A DNA stretch of 64,000 nucleotides from Oasisia sp. SBJ-2009 (taxonomy: Eukaryota; Annelida; Polychaeta; Sabellida; Siboglinidae), in assembly GCA_964017155.1 (NCBI GenBank), contig OZ024857.1:34927042-34991041 (forward strand), read 5' to 3'. Positions 1 through 10,667 of the stretch are shown here, piece after piece. The notes under the pieces were generated by a model that worked only from the letters and a program-made list of their open reading frames with translations, was not told the origin of the DNA and searched no databases. Both the position numbers and the translations under genes were made by a program. Numbering within the stretch: the first letter of the stretch is position 1; the number at the start of each line of letters is the position of its first letter.

Positions 1-13
1 TATCACCGAAACT

Positions 14-26
14 CCCCACTCTCCCC
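14..26. repeat. 9-bp phase slip inside the 18-bp array
   Basis: CCCC runs start at 14 and 23, nine bases apart rather than the usual eighteen, in the string ACTCCCCACTCTCCCCACTT. The same slip recurs in paralogues, for example at 8038/8047 and near 4376, 9880, 11205, 14903, 16268, 18843, 26530, 52240 and 60556. It shifts the repeat register by half a unit and supports a 9-bp ancestral repeat. Confidence 0.8.
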
Positions 27-760
27 ACTTCACCCAACCTCCCCACTCCACCCAACCTCCCCACTTCACCCAACCTTCGCACTTCATCCAACCTCCGCAC
101 TCCACCCAACCTCCGCACTCCACCCAACTTCCGCACTCCACCCAACTTCCGCACTCCACCCAACCTCCGCACTCCACACAACTTCCCCACTTCATACAAC
201 CTCCCCACTCAACCTAACCTCCCCACTTCACCCAACATCCCCACTTCACCCAACCTCCCCACATCACCCAACCTCCCCACTCCACCCAACCTCCCCAAAT
301 CACCCAACCTCCCCACTCCACTCAATCTCCCCACTCCACCCAACCTCCTCACACCACCCAACCTCCCCACTTCACCCAACCTCTCCAGAGCACCCAACCT
401 CCCCACTCCACCGAACCTCCCCACTCCTCCCAACCTCCCCTCTCCACCCAACCTCCCCACTTAACCCAACTTCCCCACTCCACGCAACCTCCCCACCCCG
501 CCCAAACTCCCCTCTCCACCCAACCTCCCCACTTCACCCAACCTCCCCACTTCACCCAACCTCCGCACTCCACACAACTTCCCGACTTCACACAACCTCC
601 CCATTCAACCCAACCTCCCCACTTCACCCAACCTCCCCATTTCACCCAACCTCCCCACATCACCCAACCTCCCCACTACACCCAACCTCCCCAAATCACC
701 CAACGTCCCCACTCCACTCAAATTCCCCATTCCACCCATCCTCCTCACTCCACCCAACCT

Positions 761-791
761 CCCCACTCCACCCAACCTCCCCACTCCACCC
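761..791 (-). other. Representative canonical G-quadruplex motif (minus strand)
   Basis: Read on the plus strand, C runs lie at 761-764, 771-773, 779-782 and 789-791, separated by 6, 5 and 6 bases. On the minus strand this satisfies the usual G3+N1-7 four-run rule; the plus strand is the matching i-motif sequence. Any two neighbouring CCCC-type units give the same pattern, so the motif recurs throughout the window. This entry is one clear example. Folding is inferred, not shown. Confidence 0.75.
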
Positions 792-920
792 AACCTCCCA
801 ACTCCACCCAACCTCCCCACTTCACCAAACCTCCGCATTCCAACCAACCTCCGCACGCCACCCAACCTCCGCACGCGAACCAACTTCCGCACTCCACCCA
901 ACCTCCGCACTCCACCCAAC

Positions 921-1018
921 TTCCGCACTCCACCCAACTTCCGCACTCCACCCAACTTCCGCACTCCACCCAACTTCCGCACTCCACCCAACTTCCGCAC
1001 TCCACCCAACTTCCGCAC
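921..1018. repeat. Homogeneous run of CTTCCGC-type units, variable copy number
   Basis: The motif TTCCGCAC starts at 921, 939, 957, 975, 993 and 1011, an exact 18-bp ladder of six units. The paralogous run near 5283-5344 has four, that near 12112-12210 has six again, and those near 2420 and 3500 have fewer. The whole-unit steps (36 and 54 bp) between otherwise matching paralogues show local expansion and contraction. Each unit carries a CpG in CCGC. Confidence 0.85.
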
Positions 1019-2066
1019 GCCAATCCAACCTCCGCACTCCACCCAACCTCCGCACTCTACACAACTTCCGCACTCCACCCAACCTCCCCACTCCACCCAA
1101 CCTCCCCACTTCACCGAACCTCCCCACACCACCCAACCTCCCTACCCCACGCAACCTCCCCACTCTACCTAACCTCCGTCCTCCACCCAACCTGCGCCCT
1201 CCACCAAACCTGCCCACTCCACCCAACTTCCCCATTTCACCCAACCTCCCCACTCCACCCAACCTCCTCACTCCACCCAACCTCCCCACTCCACCCAACA
1301 TCCCCAGAGCACCCAACCTCCCCACTCCACCCTACCTCCCCACTTCACCCAACCTTCGCACTCCATCCAACTTCCGCACTCCACCCAACCTCCGCACTCC
1401 ACCCAACTTCCGCACTCCACCCAACTTCCGCACTCCACCCAACCTCTGCACTCCACCCAAACTCCGCACTCCAGTCAACTTCCGCACTCCACCCAACGTC
1501 CGCACACCACCCAACTTCCGTACTCCACGCAACTTCCGCGCTCTACCCAACCTCCGCACTCCACCCAACCTCCGAACACCACCGAACTTCCGCACTCCAC
1601 CCAACCTCCGCACTCCACACAACTTCCCCACTTCATACAACCTCCCCACTCAACCCAACCTCCCCACTTCACCCAACCTCCCCACATCACCCAACCTCCC
1701 CACTCCACCCAACCTCCCCAAATTTCCCAACCTCTCCACTCAAACTCCCCACTCCACCCAACCTGCCCACTTCACCGAACCTGCCCACTCCACCCAACCT
1801 CCCCACCCCACGCAAACTCTCCACTCCACCCAACCTCCGCCCTCCACCCAACCTCCTCACTCCACCCAACCTCCCCACTCCACCAACCTCCCCACCCCGC
1901 CTAAACTCCCCTCTCCACCCAACCTCCCCACTTCACCCAACCTCCCCACTTCACCCAACCTCCCCACTTCACCCAACCTCCTCACTCCACCCAACCTCCC
2001 CACTTCACCCAACCTCCCCACTCCACCCAACCTCCCCACTTCACCCAACCTTCGCACTCCATCCAA

Positions 2067-3148
2067 CCTCCGCACTCCACACAACTTCCCCACTTCACAC
2101 AACCTCCCCACTCAACCCAACCTCCCCACTTCACCCAACCTCCCCATTTCACCCAACCTCCCCACATCACCCAACCTCCCCACTACACCCAACCTCCCCA
2201 AATCACCCAACGTCCCCACCCCACTCAAATTCCCCATTCCACCCATCCTCCTCACTCCACCCAACCTCCCCACTCCACCCAACCTCCCCACTCCACCCAA
2301 CCTCCCAACTCCACCCAACCTCCCCACTTCACCAAACCTCCGCATTCCAACCAACCTCCGCACGCCACCTAACCTCCGCACTCGAACCAACTTCCGCACT
2401 CCACCCAACCTCCGCACTCCACCCAACTTCCGCACTCCACCCAACTTCCGCACTCCACCCAACCTCCGCACGCCAATCCAACCTCCGCACTCCACCCAAC
2501 CTCCGCACTCTACACAACTTCCGCACTCCACCCAACCTCCCCACTCCACCCAACCTCCCCACTTCACCGAACCTCCCCACACCACCCAACCTCCCTACCC
2601 CACGCAACCTCCCCACTCCACCTAACCTCCGTCCTCCACCCAACCTCCGCCCTCCACCAAACCTCCCCACTCCACCCAACTTCCGCACTCCACCCAACTT
2701 CCGCACTCCACCCAACCTCCGCACTCCAACCAACTTCCGCACTCCACCCAACTTCCGCACTCCACCCAACTTCCGCACGCCAATCCAACCTCCCCACTCC
2801 ACCCAACATCCCCAGAGCACCCAACCTCCCCACTCCACGCAACCTCCCCACTTCACCCAACCTCCCCACTTCACCCAACCTCCCCATTCCACCCAACCTC
2901 CCCACTCCACCCAACCTCCCCACCCCGCCCAAACTCCCCTCTGCAGCTAACCTCCTCACTCCACCCAATCTCCGCACTTCACCCAACCTCCCCACTTCAC
3001 CCAACCTCCGCACTCCACCCAACTTACGCACTCCACTCAACCTCCCCGCTTCACCCAACCTCCCCACTCCACCCAACTTCGCCACTTCACCCAAACTCCC
3101 CACTCCACCCAACCTCCCCACTTCACCCAACCTCCCCACTTCACCCAA
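2067..3148. repeat. 1082-bp tandem duplication, copy 1
   Basis: This segment matches 3149 onward at a constant offset of 1082 (for example 2112 to 3194 and 2564 to 3646). Its left edge is set by divergence just before about 2067. Differences between copies include CCCCACCCC against CCCCACTCC near 2218/3300, and CTGCAGCTAAC near 2941 against CTGCACCCAAC in copy 2, with a nearby 1-bp length change. The inner part also resembles 600-1130, so it derives from the same parent block. Confidence 0.85.
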
Positions 3149-4195
3149 CCTCCGCACTCCACACAACTTCCCCACTTCACACAACCTCCCCACTCAACCC
3201 AACCTCCCCACTTCACCCAACCTCCCCATTTCACCCAACCTCCCCACATCACCCAACCTCCCCACTACACCCAACCTCCCCAAATCACCCAACGTCCCCA
3301 CTCCACTCAAATTCCCCATTCCACCCATCCTCCTCACTCCACCCAACCTCCCCACTCCACCCAACCTCCCCACTCCACCCAACCTCCCAACTCCACCCAA
3401 CCTCCCCACTTCACCAAACCTCCGCATTCCAACCAACCTCCGCACGCCACCTAACCTCCGCACTCGAACCAACTTCCGCACTCCACCCAACCTCCGCACT
3501 CCACCCAACTTCCGCACTCCACCCAACTTCCGCACTCCACCCAACCTCCGCACGCCAATCCAACCTCCGCACTCCACCCAACCTCCGCACTCTACACAAC
3601 TTCCGCACTCCACCCAACCTCCCCACTCCACCCAACCTCCCCACTTCACCGAACCTCCCCACACCACCCAACCTCCCTACCCCACGCAACCTCCCCACTC
3701 CACCTAACCTCCGTCCTCCACCCAACCTCCGCCCTCCACCAAACCTCCCCACTCCACCCAACTTCCGCACTCCACCCAACTTCCGCACTCCACCCAACCT
3801 CCGCACTCCAACCAACTTCCGCACTCCACCCAACTTCCGCACTCCACCCAACTTCCGCACGCCAATCCAACCTCCCCACTCCACCCAACATCCCCAGAGC
3901 ACCCAACCTCCCCACTCCACGCAACCTCCCCACTTCACCCAACCTCCCCACTTCACCCAACCTCCCCATTCCACCCAACCTCCCCACTCCACCCAACCTC
4001 CCCACCCCGCCCAAATTCCCTCTGCACCCAACCTCCTCACTCCACCCAATCTCCGCATTTCACCCAACCTCCCCACTTCACCCAACCTCCGCACTCCACC
4101 CAACTTACGCACTCCACTCAACCTCCCCGCTTCACCCAACCTCCCCACTCCACCCAACTTCGCCACTTCACCCAAACTCCCCACTCCACCCAACC
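3149..4195. repeat. 1082-bp tandem duplication, copy 2
   Basis: This is the second copy of the preceding block. It diverges from copy 1 near 4195, where it runs into CCTCCCCCCTTCACCC and CAACACCCCAGAGCACC, variants absent from copy 1. Its right part, from about 3838, is also the start of the 6829-bp unit, so the two duplications overlap and the 1082-bp event probably came first. Confidence 0.8.
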
Positions 4196-7100
4196 TCCTC
4201 ACTCCACCCAACCTCCCCCCTTCACCCAACACCCCAGAGCACCCAACCTCCCCAGAGCATCCAACCTCCCCACACCACGCAACCTCCCCACTCCACCCAA
4301 CCTCCCCACCCCGCCCAAACTCCCCTCTCCACCCAACCTCCCCACTTCACCCAACCTCCCCATATCACCGAAACTCCCCACTCTCCCCACTTCACCCAAC
4401 CTCCCCACTCCACCCAACCTCCCCACTTCACCCAACCTTCGCACTTCATCCAACCTCCGCACTCCACCCAACCTCCGCACTCCACCCAACTTCCGCACTC
4501 CACCCAACTTCCGCACTCCACCCAACCTCCGCACCCCACACAACTTCCCCACTTCATACAACCTCCCCACTCAACCTAACCTCCCCACTTCACCCAACAT
4601 CCCCACTTCACCCAACCTCCCCACATCACCCAACCTCCCCACTCCACCCAACCTCCCCAAATCACCCAACCTCCCCACTCCACTCAATCTCCCCACTCCA
4701 CCCAACCTCCTCACACCACCCAACCTCCCCACTTCACCCAACCTCTCCAGAGCACCCAACCTCCCCACTCCACCGAACCTCCCCACTCCTCCCAACCTCC
4801 CCTCTCCACCCAACCTCCCCACTTAACCCAACTTCCCCACTCCACGCAACCTCCCCACCCCGCCCAAACTCCCCTCTCCACCCAACCTCCCCACTTCACC
4901 CAACCTCCCCACTTCACCCAACCTCCGCACTCCACACAACTTCCCGACTTCACACAACCTCCCCATTCAACCCAACCTCCCCACTTCACCCAACCTCCCC
5001 ATTTCACCCAACCTCCCCACATCACCCAACCTCCCCACTACACCCAACCTCCCCAAATCACCCAACGTCCCCACTCCACTCAAATTCCCCATTCCACCCA
5101 TCCTCCTCACTCCACCCAACCTCCCCACTCCACCCAACCTCCCCACTCCACCCAACCTCCCAACTCCACCCAACCTCCCCACTTCACCAAACCTCCGCAT
5201 TCCAACCAACCTCCGCACGCCACCCAACCTCCGCACGCGAACCAACTTCCGCACTCCACCCAACCTCCGCACTCCACCCAACTTCCGCACTCCACCCAAC
5301 TTCCGCACTCCACCCAACTTCCGCACTCCACCCAACTTCCGCACGCCAATCCAACCTCCGCACTCCACCCAACCTCCGCACTCTACACAACTTCCGCACT
5401 CCACCCAACCTCCCCACTCCACCCAACCTCCCCACTTCACCGAACCTCCCCACACCACCCAACCTCCCTACCCCACGCAACCTCCCCACTCTACCTAACC
5501 TCCGTCCTCCACCCAACCTGCGCCCTCCACCAAACCTGCCCACTCCACCCAACTTCCCCATTTCACCCAACCTCCCCACTCCACCCAACCTCCTCACTCC
5601 ACCCAACCTCCCCACTCCACCCAACATCCCCAGAGCACCCAACCTCCCCACTCCACCCTACCTCCCCACTTCACCCAACCTTCGCACTCCATCCAACTTC
5701 CGCACTCCACCCAACCTCCGCACTCCACCCAACTTCCGCACTCCACCCAACTTCCGCACTCCACCCAACCTCTGCACTCCACCCAAACTCCGCACTCCAG
5801 TCAACTTCCGCACTCCACCCAACGTCCGCACACCACCCAACTTCCGTACTCCACGCAACTTCCGCGCTCTACCCAACCTCCGCACTCCACCCAACCTCCG
5901 AACACCACCCAACTTCTGCACTCCACACAATCTCCCCACTCCTCCCAACCTACGCACTCCACCCAACCACCCCACTCCACCCAACCTCCCCACTTCAACC
6001 CATCCTCCCCACTCCACCCAACCTCCGCCCTCCACCCAACCTCCCCACTCCACCCAACCTCCGCACTTCACGCAACCTCCGCACTCCACCGAACTTCCGC
6101 ACTCCACCCAACCTCCGCACTCCACACAACTTCCCCACTTCATACAACCTCCCCACTCAACCCAACCTCCCCACTTCACCCAACCTCCCCACATCACCCA
6201 ACCTCCCCACTCCACCCAACCTCCCCAAATTTCCCAACCTCTCCACTCAAACTCCCCACTCCACCCAACCTGCCCACTTCACCGAACCTGCCCACTCCAC
6301 CCAACCTCCCCACCCCACGCAAACTCTCCACTCCACCCAACCTCCGCCCTCCACCCAACCTCCTCACTCCACCCAACCTCCCCACTCCACCAACCTCCCC
6401 ACCCCGCCTAAACTCCCCTCTCCACCCAACCTCCCCACTTCACCCAACCTCCCCACTTCACCCAACCTCCCCACTTCACCCAACCTCCTCACTCCACCCA
6501 ACCTCCCCACTTCACCCAACCTCCCCACTCCACCCAACCTCCCCACTTCACCCAAGCTTCGCACTCCATCCAACCTCCGCACTCCACCCAACCTCCGCAC
6601 TCCAAACAACTTCCGCACTCCACCCAACATCCGCACTCCACACATCTTCGGCACTCCACCCAACCTCCCCACTCCGCGCAACCTCCCCACTTCACCCAAC
6701 CTCCCCACTTCACCCAACCTCCCCACTCCACCCAACCTCCCCACTCCACCCAACCTCCCCACCCCGCCCAAACTCCCCTCTCCACCCAACCTCCCCACTT
6801 CACCCAAACTCCCCACTTCACTCAACCTCCCCACTTCACCCAACCTCCTCACTCCACCCAACCTCCCCATTTCACCCAACCTCCCCATTCCACCCAACCT
6901 CCCCACTTCACCCAACCTTCGCACTCCATCCAACTTCCGCACTCCACCCAACTTCCGCACTCCACCCAACTTCCGCACTCCACCCAACCTCTGCACTCCA
7001 CCCAAACTCCGCACTCCAGCCAACTTCCGCACTCCTTCCAACTTTCGCACACCACCCAACTTCCGTAATCCACGAAACTTCCGCACACCACCCAACCTCC

Positions 7101-10100
7101 GAACACCACGCAACTTCAGCACTCCACCCAACCTCCCCACTCCACCGAAACTCCCCAGTCCATCCAACCTCCCAACTCCACCCAACCTCCCCACTTCAAC
7201 CCATCCTCCCCACTCCACCCAACCTCCCCACTTCACCCATCCTCCCCACTCCACCCAACCTCCCCACTCCACCCAAACTCTCCCCACTTCACCCAACCTC
7301 CGCACTCCACCCAACCTCCCCAAATCACCCAACCTCCCCACTCAACTCAAATTCCCCATTCCACCCAACTTCCGCACTCCACACAACTTCCCCATTTCAT
7401 ACAACCTCCCCACTCAACCCAACCTCCCCACTTCACCCAACCTCCCCACTCCACCCAACCTCCCCATTCCACCCAACCTCCTCACTCTACCCAACCTCCC
7501 CACTCCACCCAACATCCCCAGAGCACCCAACCTCCCCACTCCACGCAACCTCCCCACTTCACCCAACCTCCCCACTTCACCAAACCTCCCCACTCCACCC
7601 AACCTCCCCACTCCACCCAACCTCCCCACCCCGCCCAAACTCCCCTCTCCACCCAACCTCACCACTACACCCAACCTCCCCACTTCACCCAACCTCCTCA
7701 CCCCACCCAATCTCCCCACTTCACCCAACCTCCCCACTTCACCCAACCTCCGCACTCCAACCAACTTACGCACTCCACCCAACCTCACCGCTTCACCCAA
7801 CCTCCCCACTCCACCCAACTTCGCCACTTCACCCAAACTCCCCACTCCACCCAACCTCCTCACTCCACCCAACCTCCCCACTTCACCCAACATCCCCAGA
7901 GCACCCAACCTCCCCACTTCACCCAACCTCCTCACTTCACCCAACCTCCTCACTCCACCCAACCTCCCCACTTCACCCAACCTCCCCACTCCACCCTACC
8001 TCCCCACTTCACCCAACCTACCCACATCACCCAAACTCCCCACTCTCCCCACTTCACCCAACCTCCCCACTCCACCCTACCTCCCCACTTCACCCAACCT
8101 TCGCACTCCATCCAACCTCCGCACTCCACCCAACCTCCGCACTCCACCCAACTTCCGCACTCCACCCAACTTCCGCACTCAACCCAACCTCCCCACTTCA
8201 CCGAACCTCCCCACACCACCCAACCTCCCCACCCCACGCAACCTCCCCACTCCACCTAACATCCGCCCTCCACCCAACCTCCGCCCTCCACCAAACCTCC
8301 CCACTCCACCCAACTTCCCCACTTCACCCAACCTCCCCACTCCACCCAACCTCCTCACTCCACCCAACCTCCCCACTTCACCCAACATCCCCAGAGCACC
8401 CAACCTCCCCACTCCACGCAACCTCCCCACTTCACCCAACCTCCTCACTTCACCCAACCTCCCCACTCCACCCAACCTCCCCACTCCACCCAACCTCCCC
8501 ACCCCGCCCAAACTCCCCTCTCCACCCAACCTCCCCACTTCACCAAACCTCCCCACTCCACCCTACCTCCCCACTTCACCCAACCTTCGCACTCCATCCA
8601 ACCTCCGCACTCCACCCAACCTCCGCACTCCACCCAACTTCCGCACTCCACCCAACTTCCGCACTCCACCCAACCTCTGCACTCCATCCAAACTCCGCAC
8701 TCCAGTCAACTTCCGCACTCCACCCAACGTCCGCACACCACCCAACTTCCGTACTCCACGCAACTTCCGCGCTCCACCCAACCTCCGCACTCCACCCAAC
8801 CTCCGAACACCACCCAACTTCTGCACTCCACCCAACCTCCCCTCTCCACCGAATCTCCCCACTCTATCCAACTTCCCAACCTCCCCACTCCTCCCAACCT
8901 ACGCATTCCACCCAACCACCCCACTCCACCCAACCTCCCCACTTCAACCCATCCCCCCCACTCCACCCAACCTCCGCCCTCCACCCAACTTCCGCACTCC
9001 ACCCAACTTCCGCACTTCATGCAACCTCCGCACTCCACCGAACTTTCGCACTCCACCCAACTTCCGCACTCCATGCAACCTCCGCACTCCACCCAACCTC
9101 CGCACTCCACACAACTTCCCCACTTCATACAACCTCCCCACTCAACCCAACCTCCCCACTTCACCCAACCTCCCCACATCACCCAACCTCCCCACTCCAC
9201 CCAACCTCCCCACTTCACCAAACCTCCCCACTCCACCCTACCTCCCCACTTCACCCAACCTTCGCACTCCATCCAACCTCCGCACTCCACCCAACCTCCG
9301 CACTCCACCCAACTTCCGCACTCCACCCAACTTCCGCACTCCACCCAACCTCTGCACTCCACCCAAACTCCGCACTCCAGTCAACTTCCGCACTCCACCC
9401 AACGTCCGCACACCACCCAACTTCCGTACTCCACGCAACTTCTGCGCTCCACCCAACCTCCGCACTCCACCCAACCTCCGAACACCACCCAACTTCTGCA
9501 CTCCACCCAACCTCCCCTCTCCACCGAATCTCCCCACTCTATCCAACTTCCCAACCTCCCCACTCCTCCCAACCTACGCATTCCACCCAACCACCCCACT
9601 CCACCCAACCTCCCCACTTCAACCCATCCTCCCCACTCCACCCAACCTCCGCCCTCCACCCAACCTCCCCACTCCACCCAAACTCCGCACTTCATGCAAC
9701 CTCCGCACTCCACCGAACTTCCGCACTCCACCCAACTTCCGCACTCCATGCAACCTCCGCACTCCACCCAACCTCTGAACTCCACACAACTTCCCCACGT
9801 CATACAACCTCCCCATTCAACCCAACCTCCCCACTTCACCCAACCTCCCCACTTCACCCAACCTCCCCACATCACCCAAACTCCCCACTCTCCCCACTTC
9901 ACCCAACCTCCCCACTCCACCCTACCTCCCCACTTCACCCAACCTTCGCACTCCATCCAACCTCCGCACTCCACCCAACCTCCGCACTCCACCCAACTTC
10001 CGCACTCCACCCAACTTCCGCACTCCACCCAACCTCCCCACTTCACCGAACCTCCCCACACCACCCAACCTCCCCACCCCACGCAACCTCCCCACTCCAC

Positions 10101-10667
10101 CTAACCTCCGCCCTCCACCCAACCTCCGCCCTCCACCAAACCTCCCCACTCCACCCAACTTCCCCACTTCACCCAACCTCCCCACTCCACCCAACCTCCT
10201 CACTCCACCCAACCTCCCCACTTCACCCAACATCCCCAGAGCACCCAACCTCCCCACTCCACGCAACCTCCCCACTTCACCCAACCTCCTCACTTCACCC
10301 AACCTCCCCACTCCAACCAACCTCCCCACTCCACCCAACCTCCCCACCCCGCCCAAACTCCCCTCTCCACCCAACCTCCCCACTTCACCCAACCTCCCCA
10401 CTCCACCCTACCTCCCCACTTCACCCAACCATCGCACTCCATCCAACCTCCGCACTCCACCCAACCTCCGCACTCCACCCAACTTCCGCACTCCACCCAA
10501 CTTCCGCACTCCACCCAACCTCTGCACTCCACCCAAACTCCGCACTCCAGTCAACTTCCGCACTCCACCCAACGTCCGCACACCACCCAACTTCCGTACT
10601 CCACGCAACTTCCGCGCTCTACCCAACCTCCGCACTCCACCCAACCTCCGAACACCACCCAACTTCT
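3838..10667. repeat. 6.8-kb higher-order unit, tandem copy 1
   Basis: The sequence from 3838 recurs from 10668 at an offset of 6829. Anchors are 3852 to 10681 (CTTCCGCACGCCAATCC), 4571 to 11400 and 4711 to 11540. The edge is set by a CTGC against CCGC mismatch at 10666/3837. The unit contains one non-q anchor CACATCTTCGGCAC at 6641, an X-like segment after it, and an internal 675-bp duplication at 8520-9869. Confidence 0.87.
8520..9869. repeat. 675-bp local tandem duplication (two copies)
   Basis: Positions 8520-9194 and about 9195-9869 match at an offset of 675, for example ACCAAACCT at 8542 and 9217. The left edge is a T/A mismatch at 8519/9194. 675 is 37.5 units, consistent with the 9-bp half-unit register. 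The related block at 18200-19060 carries a single copy, and the second 6.8-kb unit lost most of one copy. Confidence 0.8.

Larger units (their letters stand above)
1..2066. repeat. Partial higher-order unit, relative of the sequence from 4363
   Basis: Bases 1 onward match 4363 onward at an offset of 4362, including the rare opening TATCACCGAAACTCCCC. The offset falls to 4326 after about 1020, because this copy carries six rather than four CTTCCGCAC-type units. It rises to 4507 near 1575-1585, where about 181 bp present at 5905-6087 is missing here. Similarity ends near 2066, where the sequence switches into the 1082-bp duplication. This is therefore a deleted paralogue of part of the 6.8-kb unit. 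Confidence 0.8.

Noticed and set aside
1713..1740. AAATTTCCC string as a regulatory site (NF-kB-like) or AT-rich origin element
   Set aside because: It is a local variant carried once per 1.5-kb unit (also AAGTTTCCC in q units), with no supporting context.
2941..2960. Insertion or unique element at CTGCAGCTAACC
   Set aside because: Only a few bases differ from the duplicate near 4021. There is no inserted block, terminal repeat or target-site duplication.
9019..10104. Proline/histidine-rich protein gene on the plus strand
   Set aside because: Several frames are open on both strands at once, composition follows the 18-bp unit, paralogues are broken by 1-bp indels (for example near 30069 and 59686), and no splice, promoter or non-repetitive coding context is visible.
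10108..10125. PRDM9-type hotspot motif (CCNCCNTNNCCNC) in CCGCCCTCCACCC units
   Set aside because: The position-13 C variant matches 12 of 13 positions but has A where C is required at the tenth. The motif is also specific to certain human alleles, and the host is unknown.
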